Origin: Castanea sativa
Taxonomy: Eukaryota; Streptophyta; Magnoliopsida; Fagales; Fagaceae
Direction: 5' to 3'
NCBI RefSeq assembly: GCF_040712315.1
Contig: NC_134023.1
Span: 59,788,757 to 59,852,756, forward strand
DNA: 64,000 nucleotides
Below, one piece after another: positions 44,701 to 56,292 of the stretch (the first letter of the stretch is position 1; the number at the start of each line of letters is the position of its first letter). The notes below the pieces were generated by a model that searched no databases, was not told the origin of the DNA, and saw nothing but the letters and a program-made list of their open reading frames with translations. The position numbers and the translations under genes are program-made.

Positions 44701-47449
44701 TTTCGTACTTGGCCTTATTCTTGTTGATATGGCTTTGGATTTTGAGGTCTCTCGCACATCTTCATTCCTTCACTTCTAATAGTGCTAGAGATGTCTCCAT
44801 AGGTTAGGTTATCATAATCTATGACACCTAAGGGGCTGCAAAGGGTTTCTTTAACCTTTTGATCGAAGAGGGTTGGTAAACCATTAATAAATTTCTCCTT
44901 CCAAAATGGAGAATTACAATCTCATCTGTGCATGACTCTGGTGGTAAAAACGTATTAATAACACTTGAAAACTCCTAGGTTTTTACTCCTAAGTTTGCTC
45001 ACCGCTCATAAATCCTAGCCGTGATATTGCCGGGTTTTCCTATGAAGTGTTTCATGATTGTATAAATCGGGGTATTGACACCGTCAGAATCCCTTGTTCT
45101 ATTTCATTGATGATGGGGTTTCCTTCCTCATCCTTCGGATGGCGTACTTGATGTCTTCTTTAGACACTTCGCAAGGCAATTGTTCCACCATTGCCGGAGT
45201 TTGCCTCGTAAATCCTAATGCCATCATTTCAATGACTTCTTTATGGGGACGGCCTTCGTCCGGGTAGTTGTTGGCTACCATTGTCATTTGCTTGATTTTG
45301 TTTAGGTTTTCCTGTTCTTATAAACCATCTATGTTCCTTTCATTGTGTCTACCAGTAGATACTGAGATTTGGTTGCTAACTTTTCTTTCCTCATACCGGA
45401 GGTCAGGTCGTGAAGATCTCGGATCAATGATATTGGGTGAGCTAGTTGGGTCGGGATGGTAAAGCCGTTTTACATCTAAATCCCGAAACCGGTTTTCTAA
45501 TTGTTCCATCTCTTGGTCGAGGTTTGGCTAGAACTGCTAGAGGCCGATTGGATATCTAGAACATTCATTGATGAAGGGGTGGCTGGTTACTTCTTAAATA
45601 TTTCTTCTATCTTTTGGGCCACTATCTCTTAGTCTTTCTTATCCTTATGATAACTAAGTCTGGTGTGTCTGGTTGTGGGTAACTTGACTAATGGATTTTC
45701 TAAGGTTTGGATCGGCTTACTAGAGCTTCCTGGTTGGAGGATAACTTTGTTTTCGATCCTATCTTCTATTCTGTCAAGCCGTTTTCCTATGACATTTAGA
45801 CACCGGTTGGTATAGTTGTTTTGCTCAATAACCTTGTCAACAGCCGATGTCTATCTATGGTGGCCTTGAAGGGAGAGGCTATTATTTCGTCCTTCGATGG
45901 TTGAAGGTTATGGCTTCTAGGGGTGGATGACTAGACCTTACAATTTCTTTGGTTGCATTGGGTCCTTCTATGGTCCAGGCTCGGTGAGGACACAAAACTA
46001 TTGTGCCGGCCAAAATACCTTTCGAAGTAGATGAAAAAGGGGACATTACGGGATATTTCCCTCATGAATGCCGTCCATGCTTCAAATACTTTTTCTTTTT
46101 GATCTCTCGGTATAATTGGCTTTGTAGGCTTCTCTTTTAGTCCTCGTTTTCCTCGTAACTAAACTCCTTTCCTAATTCTTCTAGGTCGTGAACGATTTCT
46201 CTGTTTAACACTAAAATATTCAGAGATTCCTCTTGCCGATCCGGAGGCCGTTCCATATCGGGCCAGATGGGGATGGGGGGATTGCTCAAGATCGTCTTCC
46301 TCATTGACAATCGAATCCCGTTTGGCCGTGTAGCAAGGTGTGGTGAGTTGGGAATTGGTTCTAACTCCCCGAAGCCGAACACCTAAATCTCTTCTCGGAC
46401 CTAGGAGAAGGTGATCCTAAAGGTCCGGTTGAGCTACACCGGGATGCGCATCTATCTCTAAGGTAGATAGGTGACCGCCTATGGGGCCGCCGTAGATCGA
46501 TTGGAGATCTAAACCGGGATGTGTCCAAAGGTTGCCTACACTCATAGTCTAGAGGAGTGCTAAGCCTAGATCCGTCGAAACTTAACCTAACCGTGCCATC
46601 GGCTAGTTGTTGGACAAATTCTAGATCCGGATTCTCGGGCCGGGTTTTGGATCCGTAGAGCATGATTTTCATTTTCTAACATCCAATTGGCCGGGAAAGT
46701 AATTTCGTACCATTTGAGGGTTCTCGGGAACCTTAACTTTGGCGCTAGGGTCGGTGGTCCGGATGAGGGTTGTCTCACCCTTTGCCTCCGATCAAGTGCC
46801 CCAACATTCATGTTCGTTCTCATGCACTTGTAGTAAACTCTATATATCAAGGCGATCCGACTAGTTCCCCGTGTCATAAGGGTTCCATGGGTCTTGATAT
46901 TGAGTGTGAGGGCTTTGATAACCGTACCGTCATGGAGAAAGATGCTAAAATCGGGAAACAGTTAAAATGAATGGGTCCGTTACTAAGACCGGTTTCTATG
47001 GTTCCTAGGAGGCTGTCATCAAATCTGACGTGACGAGCATCTCTAAGGGCCATGAGGATTGAGCTGTTCAAACCTCTTCTGGTGAGTGGTTTCACTCCTA
47101 TTTGGACTAATCCTATGTGTAGGAAGTTATGTCCTTTGTCTTTATGATTCTGGATAGCTGAGGGTGATAACAAGTAGCACATTTCGTACTCCTTGTTGAT
47201 TCCATAGACTTGTTCTATGGTCTTGACATGGTAGTCTGTTCTGAAAGCTGTTTTCAAAGACCATGAAGACTTATAGAATTGGCTGGTAGAAACCTTTGGG
47301 ATATTCCAATCTCCTATGTCTAGATCTAAATCAGATAGCTCATAAGTCTCCGAATTAATTGCTCCTACGTCTGCTGGGATATCAGGAATGGATGTGGGTT
47401 GAGAACATCTACTGCTGGTGGAAGAGAAACTTCTAAACAACTTATTCAT
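41748..47449 (-). pseudogene. Component B polyprotein of array unit 3, frameshifted in error-rich patch
   Basis: ATG at 47,449. MP is open to about 46,990. From 46,985 down to about 44,660 the frame breaks repeatedly, and nearly every CAG/CTG expected from unit 2 reads CGG/CCG or is shifted (for example TCTCGGTAT for TCTCTGGTAT near 46,110). From about 44,665 to 42,183 the frame is open again (CCHC, coiled coil, AP, first part of the C-terminal region), and 42,173-41,748 holds the end with the Cys/His motif. The coincidence of frameshifts with the CAG/CTG patch suggests many are artefacts, so the true state of this gene is uncertain. Confidence 0.8.
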
Positions 47450-48096
47450 GATTCTGGGGTTACAAGTTTAAATCAACAATCACAACCTAGTCACCTTTTA
47501 TCTTCAAACTTCTGGATCTAACCTTTATATAAGAAGCAAAAGTATACAACTATGGGATAGACACCTGATCTGTGAACTCCTTTCCGCCGGACTCTCCTCC
47601 AAAATGGGGACCACCCTAACACGCCTTCTCTCGGCTTCAACGGGCTGACCAAACCAAACCTAGGAAGATTTTCGGCCTCTTTAAAGAACAGAGAACACCA
47701 CAGACTTTGGTAACAAATCTCACGGGTATATAAATCTGCAACAATCTTTAGGGCTAAACACAGCAATAGGAAGAATAGAGATAACAGGGAAGCAAAGGTT
47801 AATCTGAACAAATAATCACAGAATAACAAATAGAATGGTTAGAAGGAGGCTCAGCCTACCATTTGCAGATGTAATAGAAAATGATGAAATAATAGCAGAC
47901 GAAGAAATAAATAAAAGGGAACGGAAGAGTTATCATGAAATAGATGTAAAACAAAATATGGGGTATGGGAGATATATCCATGAAAATAATTCAAAATAAT
48001 TATAATGCCAAAATAATCTGGATAACTATGGCGGCAGTGCCGACCAACTTGATTAAACAATAAACAGTAACTTACAATCCGACCGGGCCAAACTTG
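47450..48096 (-). other. Leader of array unit 3
   Basis: 647 nt colinear with the other leaders and free of the CAG/CTG substitutions that affect both neighbouring stretches. No gene seen. Confidence 0.85.
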
Positions 48097-48108
48097 GCTC
48101 TGATACCA
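48097..48108 (-). promoter_or_regulatory. Primer-binding site (initiator tRNA-Met)
   Basis: Reverse complement of TGGTATCAGAGC. The stem arms are at 48,067-48,075 and 48,116-48,124. Confidence 0.9.
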
Positions 48109-48709
48109 TAAGGGGGTAAGTTACAGGCTAAGGCCGGTTGGGGCCATGTGCGGAAAATAAACATAAAGGCCGACTGAGGCCATGATATTACAGATATGAA
48201 ATAGTGCCATCTGTTTACAATGCTAAGGGTTGTAAAGAGGAGGCAAAGCTGAACTCTTGGCTGGAAGAGGAGGGAATTTTGGAGTTGCTGAAGTTTCTCC
48301 TAAAATTGGACCTCTGAGGTATTCTGGAGCTATTCCTAGAATTGGACCTGCCGAAGACCGGAGTCTTGCTTCCCTTAAATAGGCCGGAGGGAGCATTGGA
48401 TGCCGCCGGATGATTGCTGAAATTGCGGAGAGTAAATTGCTTTTACCGAGGTGAAAGCCGTTTCCACCGAAAGCAATAGTATCTCGAATGATTGTGTCTC
48501 GTGAACAAGAAAACTTTCACCGTTCATGCTACGTTGTTTTGTCCCCTTGCTTTTCCGGGTTTGGTTACCGTAGAAATAGTAACCCGTTGGGGAATCTCGC
48601 CGGGTGCCGGTACCGTTGGTAATGCCGCATCGTTCAAATCGTTGGCCGGTGCTGATTTTGAATAGTAACCGTACCGAAATCTTATCCCGATTTGCTTGAG
48701 TCAGATGCT
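48109..48709 (-). promoter_or_regulatory. Common region of array unit 4: promoter and R
   Basis: One 36-bp unit (about 48,308-48,350), TATTTAAG (48,381-48,374), hairpin (48,436-48,477) and TGACTCA (48,703-48,697). From about 48,345 onward the sequence enters a CGG/CCG patch. Confidence 0.8.
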
Positions 48710-51700
48710 TTAGTCGCATCGTGAGCATCCGATGGATATCCATCATAAGGATCCCATGGAGAGTTGTCATCAAAATTGTGCTCGTGATAACCGGCATAAT
48801 GGTTGCAAAGCCCACAATACATTAATGGCTCATAAACCGGTTCCTTTGTGATGAACCGGTTGAGATTCATGTATCCAACCCTTTGGAGATTTGGAATGGC
48901 AAGAGAGTAGGGTTTGTTGGTGAAAACAAGAATTCTTCCCGTGTTACCAACATGATGGTAGTCTTCCCATAAATCTTGCACTTTATCAAGGATTTCATTG
49001 GTGGAATTTGCTTTCCAACATTCTACAAGAGTGTATGGATAACTATAGGATAAGTGAGAATCTCCTTCATACCAGGGCCCTTGATGGGAATGGCCATTAA
49101 TTAGGACTAGATGAGTGGATGGTTGGACTGTCATCCAGCTTGTTTCTTTCCCATTGTGGGATTGTGCTCCAAGATTCGATAGAAACAAAAGGACTTTTGA
49201 TTTTCTTCACAACCCGTTGGATAATTTGGGGAAACCGGCTGATCCGGTCATGGCTTGATAACTTGATCATTTTTATGAAGCCATATTCGAATATTTTTGA
49301 TAACCAGCTGGGGTCCTTGTCGTTCTACTTCAAAGTTTATGAGGAGTCCCGGAAAAGGAGAATGTTGCTCGTAGACCCCGAGACCGTTCCCGAAATGCTT
49401 TTCCCACTCATTCCGTATTGGGTTATCACCCGTGTCTCCTAAATTTGCATATGGATAAGGAGTGGTGATCAACACCCCGAAATGCTCAAACCATTCGCCG
49501 AAGATTCGAACATTGCCTTGGATCCTAGAATACCGGTTTGTATCTCGAAGCAAGTTGGCAACAAGACTTCTTAAGATAGTCCGAGTCTTAAGACTTAGTC
49601 TAGCATAATCTGTGCCCATAATAGTCTTTTTATCCATGGAATGGATATCCTCCTTGCCAAAGAGTTGACTAGGGAATGATAGATTTTCTGCCTCAAGGTT
49701 CACTAGGTGGATTTCCATTGCTTTGAGGGTTTTTTGGAAAAGTTTATTGCCGTTTTGGGTAAAGGCCATCCGTAGGTTATCAAGGATGAATTTAATGGAG
49801 GCCGGTAAATTTGTATAGGCTCCATTTTTGAAATGATATTTCCTGGATAAGACTTCCTGCAAGATAATAGCCATATTACCACTGGAATATGTCACCTTTG
49901 CAGGGACAAATTCCTGAAGGGATATCGATCCTCTATGGCTGGTAGAGGATGCGCCTTCATGCTTTACAAAAGACCGTCCCGCCGGTAGTCTTTTGTCTTG
50001 AGGATGGTCCCTTGCGGGTACCTTCCCCTTGCCCTTCTTCTCTCGCCGAAGAAGTCATCTTCCACTCACTAGTGGTGTTAAATATTGCTCTCTTTTTCTC
50101 CTGCCAAGAAAGGTTTAAATCATTTGAGATTTTCAAATAATTGTTAAAAACCCTTTTTCTTTTAAAATTGATGGATGCAGAGATGCAAATATCTTCATGA
50201 TGGATGTATGATGACAATTGATTGGAATCAAAGGGATGATCAATTGTTTTGGCTGAATCAAGATGCTGGGCTTGATTATGAGATGGAAGGATGGTGATAG
50301 TACTGAGAGTTTTTGATATAGAAGCTTTTTGGAGGGAGCAAACTTCCCAAGGTTCTGGGCTTCTCATAAACTCAAATTTGACAGTCTGACCAAAAGGATG
50401 GGCTGTGATTCCTTCAGTATCAGTGATGAAAGGATATAACAAACACAAGAAAGGGTTTCCTAGGATGACTCTATCTGTCATGTTTTTGACAAGGACAAAT
50501 TTTGTCATAAAGGATATGCCATCTTGGCAAACCTCAGCTTGTGGGATATTGAAATCAATTTGCATTCTCTCGCCACTTGCGGAAGTTAATCTCTCCTTAG
50601 ACCTTTTAAAGTATTTGGAGGGAATGATGCCTTCTTGAATGCAATTAAGATCAGCACTCGAATCTATTAAGGCTATGACCTCAAATTCGAAATCATTGCT
50701 AATGACAATCCTGACTTTGGAATGCCATTTATGGAAGTTAATCCTACTGATGGTTTCTAAGAACAAACCTTTGCTGGGTTCCTGGATAAGGTCAGCTGTA
50801 GGGTTAACTGTTTGATCAACTTCTTCATCTGAGGGATTTTCCTCATTGCTTTGATGAGAAGTGCTTTCCAACAGTTGGATCCTTCGATTAAGGAGATCAT
50901 AATCGACCCTAAGAATGGTTAATTCTTGCTTAAGGATTTTGACTTCTGATTTGGTTTCCTTAATTTCTTTCTGAAGGTCGTTGACTGTGACTTCCTTCTT
51001 GGACAGTGTAAACCTATTGTAAATTTGCTCTAAGTCTACCTTAGGTTGCTGGATTTTAAGGGCAGGCTTGCTGGTTTCCCTAACTAAGGTTTGATGGAAA
51101 AGGGTAAGCTTCTGGGCTTTGATTATAGGGTCTTCTATAGCCTCTATGAGGTCTAAAAGAAGTTCTTCTTGTCTGTTTAACACATTGATGGTTTTGTTTC
51201 TGCAACAACCATCTTTGCATGGCGTGGGTTCATCCGGGCCACTAGAGGTATCGGTACTAGAGGAATCAGAGGATGACCTGTATAATTGCTTCAGCTCACT
51301 GTTACTAGCACTGCTAAAAGACTCGCTCGTCGAGCGGTCAAGTTCTAGTAACTTGAAGATCTCATCTTTTCTGGGTTGGTCAATAATGAGGGCATTGATA
51401 AGGGATTTGGCTTTAGCTCTACACTCATTCTTGAAATGACCTTTCTTTCCACAGTTGTAGCACCTGCCTGATGCTTGTGGAATAGGTTCCTTGGATTTTC
51501 CTTTCTTATAGAAATCATCGGTCTTGTGCTTTTGTTTTCTATAATACTTGGTTGCTTTCTTCCTATAGGATTTCTCAAAGGATTCCTTTCCTTTGTGCTT
51601 GGATATCCTCTTGTAAGGTTTGACAGAAGGTAAGCCATACTGAGTACATAAATGTCCTATTTCGTACTTGGCCTTATTCTTGTTGATATGGCTTTGGATT

Positions 51701-53022
51701 TTGAGGTCTCTGCACATCTTCATTCCTTCACTTCTAATAGTGCTAGAGATGTCTCCATAGGTTAGGTTATCATAATCTATGACACCTAAGGGGCTGCAAA
51801 GGGTTTCTTTAACCTTTTGACTGAAGAGGGTTGGTAAACCATTAATAAATTTCTCCTTCCAAAATGGAGAATTACAATCTCTTCGTGCATGACTCGGTGG
51901 TAAAAACGTCTTCATACCACTTGTAATCTCCTAGGGTTTTACACCTAAGGTTGCTCACCGCTCATAAATCCTAGCTGTGATATTGCTGGGTTTTCCTATG
52001 AAGTGTTTCATGATTGTATAAATCAGGGTATTGACACCGTCAGGAATCCCTTGTTCTATTTCATTGATGATGGGGTTTCCTTCCTCATCCTTCTGGATGG
52101 CGTACTTGATGTCTTCTTTAGACACTTCAGTAAGGCAATTGTTCCACCATTGCTGGAGTTTGCCTGTAAATCCTAATGCCATCATTTCAATGACTTCTTT
52201 ATGGGGACGGCCTTCGTCCAGGTAGTTGTTGGCTACCATAGTCATATGCTGGATTTTGTTTAGGATTTCCTGTTCTGATAAACCATCTATGTTCCATTCA
52301 TAGAGTCTACCAGAAGATACTGAGAATTGGTTGCTAACATTTCTTTCCTCATACCGGAGGTCAGGGGGTGAAGATCTCGGATACCAATTCTTGGGTGAGC
52401 TAGTTGGATCGGGATGGTAAAGCCGTTTTACATCTAAATCCTGAAACTGGTTTTCTAATTGTTCCATCTCTTGGTCAGAGGTTTGGCTAGAACTGCTAGA
52501 GGCTGATTGGATATCTAGAACATTCATTGATGAAGGGGTGGCTGGTTCCTTCTTAACTAGTTCTTCTAGCTTTTGGGCCACTATCTCTAAGGCTGTCTTA
52601 TCCTTAGGATAACTAAGGCTGGTGTGTCTGGTTGTGGGTAACTTGACTAAGGGCTTTTCTAAGGTTTGGATCGGCTTACTAGAGCTTCCTGGTTGGAGGA
52701 TAACTTTGTTTTCGATCCTATCTTCTATTCTGTCAAGCTGTTTTCCTATGACATTTAGACACTGGTTGGTATAGTTGTTTTGCTCAATAACCTTGTCAAC
52801 AGGCTGATGTCTATCTATGGTGGCCTTGAAGGGAGAGGCTATTATTTCTGTCCTTCGATGGTTGAAGGTTATGGCTTCTAGGGGTGGATGACTAGACCTT
52901 ACAATTTCTTTGGTTGCATTGGGTCCTTCTATGGTCCAGGCTCTGGTGAGGACACAAAACTGCTTGTGCCGGCCAAAATACCTTTCGAAGTAGATGAAAA
53001 AGGGGACATTACGGGATATTTC
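48710..53022 (-). pseudogene. Component B polyprotein of array unit 4, N-terminus removed by inversion
   Basis: The MP and the start codon are missing: the frame begins inside the capsid N-part (ISRNVPFFIYFERYF) at the 53,022 inversion point. Open pieces are 53,022-51,955 (linker and capsid core), 51,915-49,957 (rest of capsid, CCHC, coiled coil, AP; 652 codons), 49,895-49,248 and 49,188-48,710 (C-terminal region, KANSTNE type, with CGLCNHYAGYHEHN). In AP the DSG reads DSS because CACCTG appears as CACTCG near 50,655; unit 3 has DSG, so this loss may be an artefact. No RT is present. Confidence 0.85.
52100..53022 (-). repeat. Left arm of 0.92 kb inverted repeat
   Basis: The capsid segment on the minus strand is the reverse complement of 53,297-54,219 with modest divergence. 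Together with a 274-bp spacer it forms a head-to-head inverted repeat. Confidence 0.85.
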
Positions 53023-54219
53023 CCCACAGCCAAACAGGATTCGATTGTCAATGAGGATGACGATCATGAACAATCCCCCCCATCCCCATCTGGAACTGAT
53101 ATGGAACAGCCTCCAGATCAGCAAGAGGAATCTCTGAATATCTTAGTGTTAAACAGAGAATTCGTTCCTGACCTAGAAGAATTAGGAAAGGAGTTTAGTT
53201 CTGAGGAAAACAGGACTAAAAGAGAAGCCTACAAAGCCAATTATACCAGAGATCAAAAAGAAAAAGTATTTGAAGCATGGACGTGCATTCATGAGGGACA
53301 TATCCCGTAATGTCCCCTTTTTAATCTACTTCGAAAGGTATTTTGGCCGGCACAAGCAGTTTTGTGTCCTCACCAGAGCCTGGACCATAGAAGGACCCAA
53401 TGCAACCAAAGAAATTGTAAGGTCTAGTCATCCACCCCTAGAAGCCATAACCTTCAACCATCGAAGGACGAAATAATAGCCTCTCCCTTCAAGGCCACCA
53501 TAGATAGACATCAGCCTGTTGACAAGGTTATTGAGCAAAACAACTATACCAACCAGTGTCTAAATGTCATAGGAAAACAGCTTGACAGAATAGAAGATAG
53601 GATCGAAAACAAAGTTATCCTCCAACCAGGAAGCTCTAGTAAGCCGATCCAAACCTTAGAAAAGCCCTTAGTCAAGTTACCCACAACCAGACACACCAGC
53701 CTTAGTTATCCTAAGGATAAGACAGCCTTAGAGATAGTGGCCCAAAAGCTAGAAGAACTAGTTAAGAAGGAACCAGCCACCCCTTCATCAATGAATGTTC
53801 TAGATATCCAATCAGCCTCTAGCAGTTCTAGCCAAACCTCTGACCAGGAGTTAGAACAACTAGAAACCCAGTTTCAGGATTTGGAGGTAAAACGGCTTTA
53901 CCATCTTGATCCAACCAGCTCAGCCAAGAATTGGTACCCTAGACCATCACCCCCTGACCTCCGGTATGAGGAAAGGAATGTGAGTAACCAATTCTCTGTA
54001 TCATCTGGTAGACTCTATGAATGGAACATAGACGGTTTATCAGAACAGGAAATCCTAAACAAAATCCAGCATATGACTATGGTAGCCAACAATTACCTGG
54101 ACGAAGGCCGTCCCCATAGAGAAGTCATAGAAATGATGGCATTAGGATTTACAGGTAAACTCCAGCAATGGTGGAACAATTGTCTTACTGAAGTGTCTAA
54201 AGAGGACATTAAGTATGCA
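53023..54219 (+). pseudogene. Component B capsid fragment fused to component A polyprotein
   Basis: Starts at TAKQDSIVNEDDDHEQSP in frame with the downstream polyprotein. It shifts out of frame at about 53,283 (ACGTGC for ACGGC) and back at about 53,469 (ACG for ACAG), so about 62 codons are out of register. It ends in the capsid core at KEDIKYA, where A sequence begins in frame. Less than half of the capsid core is present, so it is unlikely to make particles. No ATG with MP precedes it. The GTG-led frame from 53,737 is simply the open part. Confidence 0.8.
53297..54219 (+). repeat. Right arm of 0.92 kb inverted repeat
   Basis: Plus-strand capsid segment matching 52,100-53,022 in opposite orientation, from GGACATATCCCGTAATG to AAGTATGCAA. 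The arms end at the two recombination junctions 53,022 and 54,219. Confidence 0.85.
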
Positions 54220-56292
54220 ACCAACTTCAGTTACCCTGAGGACAAATCAGCCTTAGAAATAGTTGCCCAGAAACTTGAAGAGCTGGCAAAGAAACCAGCC
54301 GTTCCTTTACCAAAATGTACAAGTCAGCTTAAGGTGTTAAAAACCCGTTCAGCCTCTAGTAGTTCCTCCTCTGAAACAGAAGATGAAACCCTAGAAGCGA
54401 AATGGAGACGCCTAAGGTTAAAAAGACCTGAAAGACAGGCTAGAAGAGCTCATCGACCCATTTCCAAAGCTTATAAGGAAACAAAGAAGAATAAGCCTGG
54501 AAAATGCCATAGTTGTGGCAAGCGCGACCATTTCAAAAGAGATTGTAGCTCCAGAACCTCTCACCTAAGAATAGGTGACCCCATTGCCAAGCCTCAGGAG
54601 CCTAGCCTAACCCACCAGCCTTTGGTTCAGGAACCAAGTAAAGCTGAACCCAGTAATCATCAACCCAAGGTAGATTTGGACCAATCCCAAGATAGGTCTA
54701 CCAAGCCCAAGAAGGAAGTTAATATCAACGACCTTCATAGAGAATCCAAGGAAACCGGGTGTGAAATTAGGACCTTAAGGCAAAGTCTTAAGACCCTCCA
54801 AACTCAACTCTTAGGATACGCTTCTCATCGAAGCAATAAAGAAAATCCCTCAGATAATGAAGATAATCATACAATTAACCCTTCAGCTGATCTCATCTAT
54901 AAACCCAGCAAAGAATTGGTTTTAGATGCTATCACTAGGATTAATTTCCATAAATGGCATTCCAAAGTCAGGATTGTCATCAGCAAAGACTTTGAATTCG
55001 AGGTCATAGCCTTAATTGATTCAGGTGCTGATCTCAACTGCATCCAAGAAGGAATCATTCCCTCCAAGTATTTCAAAAAGTCTAGGGAACGATTGACATC
55101 CGCAAGTGGCGGAAAAATGCAGATTGAATTCAAACTTCCTAAAGCCCATGTTTGCCAAGATAACATGTGTTTCAAAACCACATTTGTTCTTGTCAAAAAT
55201 ATGACAGACAATGTCATTTTAGGAAATCCTTTCCTCTGCATCCTTTACCCTTTCACAGTAGATAGTAAAGGAATCACTACCCAACCCTTTGGCCAAACCA
55301 TCAAGTTTAGGTTTATTAATGGACCAGTGCCTAGAAACATTAGCACCATCCAAGCTAATGCAGTCTCCAAAACATTAAACCAGATTTGTGCCAAGTCCAT
55401 ACATCTCAAGTATCTTCAGGAGGAAATAAGATACAAGAGAGTTGAGGACCAACTAACTTGTAAAACCCTCCAAGAAGAGATCAGAAAGTTTGAGGAAAAA
55501 CTTAAGCGGGAAGTACGCTCTGATCTACCCACAGCTTTTTGGCATAGAAAGAGACACGAGGTAGCTCTCCCATATGTCAAAGATTTCAATGAAAAAGATA
55601 TCCCTACCAAAGCTCGACCCATCCAGATGAATCATGAACTCATGAATACTTGTAGAGCTGAGATAGAGGACCTCCTTAAGAAAGGGATCATAAGGAAATC
55701 TAGATCACCATGGTCTTGTCCAGCCTTTTACGTACAGAAAAATGCTGAGATAGAAAGAGGTGTCCCTAGGTTAGTTATCAACTACAAGCCCCTCAACAAA
55801 GTCTTAGAATGGGTTAGATACCCAATTCCCAACAAAAAAGACTTAGTCAACAGGCTTAGCAAAGCTGTTGTTTTCAGCAAGTTTGATATGAAGAGTGGAT
55901 TTTGGCAAATACAAATCAGAGAGCCTGATAGGTATAAAACAGCCTTCACCACACCCTTTGGTCATTACGAATGGAATGTGATGCCTTTCGGTCTCAAAAA
56001 TGCACCTTCTGAATTCCAAAATATCATGAATGAGATTTTTAATCCATTCTCCAGTCATGCCATTGTTTACATTGATGATGTACTCATTTTTTCAGAATCT
56101 TTGGCACAACATCAGAAGCACTTAAAAGCATTCCTCCATACCATCAAACACAATGGTCTTGTAGTTTCAGCCTCCAAGATCAAACTTTTCCAAACTAGAG
56201 TTCGTTTCTTAGGATTTGATATCCATCATGGTGTTATCAAACCCATAGACGGAGCCATCCGGTTGCGGATAAGTTTCCGGATGAAATCCTAG
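54220..56292 (+). CDS. Component A polyprotein: CCHC, aspartic protease, reverse transcriptase
   Basis: About 690 codons continuous with the fused B part. In order: linker with LEIVAQKLEELAKKP (a second version of the segment also present upstream in the B part), Ser-rich stretch, CCHC CHSCGKRDHFKRDC (54,505-54,546), coiled-coil-like segment (about 54,720-54,810), AP with DSGADLNC (55,018-55,041) and GNPFLCILYPF, Lys/Glu-rich spacer, then RT from about 55,600 with PWSCPAFYV, RLVINYKPLN, FSKFDMKSGFWQI, MPFGLKNAPSEFQ and YIDD (56,068-56,079). Residues expected for catalysis are present. Only about 40 residues separate the Ser-rich stretch from CCHC, versus over 300 in B. The frame ends at 56,292 beside CGG-type changes. 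Confidence 0.9.
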   Translation, partial: TNFSYPEDKSALEIVAQKLEELAKKPAVPLPKCTSQLKVLKTRSASSSSSSETEDETLEAKWRRLRLKRPERQARRAHRPISKAYKETKKNKPGKCHSCGKRDHFKRDCSSRTSHLRIGDPIAKPQEPSLTHQPLVQEPSKAEPSNHQPKVDLDQSQDRSTKPKKEVNINDLHRESKETGCEIRTLRQSLKTLQTQLLGYASHRSNKENPSDNEDNHTINPSADLIYKPSKELVLDAITRINFHKWHSKVRIVISKDFEFEVIALIDSGADLNCIQEGIIPSKYFKKSRERLTSASGGKMQIEFKLPKAHVCQDNMCFKTTFVLVKNMTDNVILGNPFLCILYPFTVDSKGITTQPFGQTIKFRFINGPVPRNISTIQANAVSKTLNQICAKSIHLKYLQEEIRYKRVEDQLTCKTLQEEIRKFEEKLKREVRSDLPTAFWHRKRHEVALPYVKDFNEKDIPTKARPIQMNHELMNTCRAEIEDLLKKGIIRKSRSPWSCPAFYVQKNAEIERGVPRLVINYKPLNKVLEWVRYPIPNKKDLVNRLSKAVVFSKFDMKSGFWQIQIREPDRYKTAFTTPFGHYEWNVMPFGLKNAPSEFQNIMNEIFNPFSSHAIVYIDDVLIFSESLAQHQKHLKAFLHTIKHNGLVVSASKIKLFQTRVRFLGFDIHHGVIKPIDGAIRLRISFRMKS

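Larger units (their letters stand above)
27663..53022 (-). mobile_element. Head-to-tail array of component B units (3.7 copies)
   Basis: Four minus-strand units in the same orientation with primer-binding sites at 27,663, 34,161, 41,097 and 48,097. The spacing is 6,498, 6,936 and 7,000 bp. The first interval is short mainly because unit 1 has the 0.45 kb deletion. The units join at the common region with no host DNA between them, as in a circular or terminally redundant genome integrated as a concatemer, or duplicated by unequal crossing-over. The last unit is cut by an inversion at 53,022. Units 3 and 4 are nearly identical outside the CAG/CTG error patches. Confidence 0.9.

Noticed and set aside
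45000..46985. CGG/CCG patches as the ancestral state, with CAG/CTG copies derived by deamination of methylated CCG
   Set aside because: The CAG/CTG copies carry the intact 1,699-codon frame, while the CGG/CCG patches carry indels at the same sites. Other CpG contexts are not depleted in parallel, and patch borders cut through single copies. Base-calling error explains all of these.
50640..50680. Loss of the protease active-site Gly (DSS for DSG) in unit 4 as a real inactivation
   Set aside because: The change coincides with CACCTG read as CACTCG, the suspected error pattern; unit 3, otherwise nearly identical, has DSG. It is not claimed as a true mutation.
53023..53124. Extension of the minus-strand unit 4 frame beyond 53,022 (MLIWRLFHISS..)
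   Set aside because: This is antisense of plus-strand capsid sequence read by chance across the inversion; it has no counterpart in other units.
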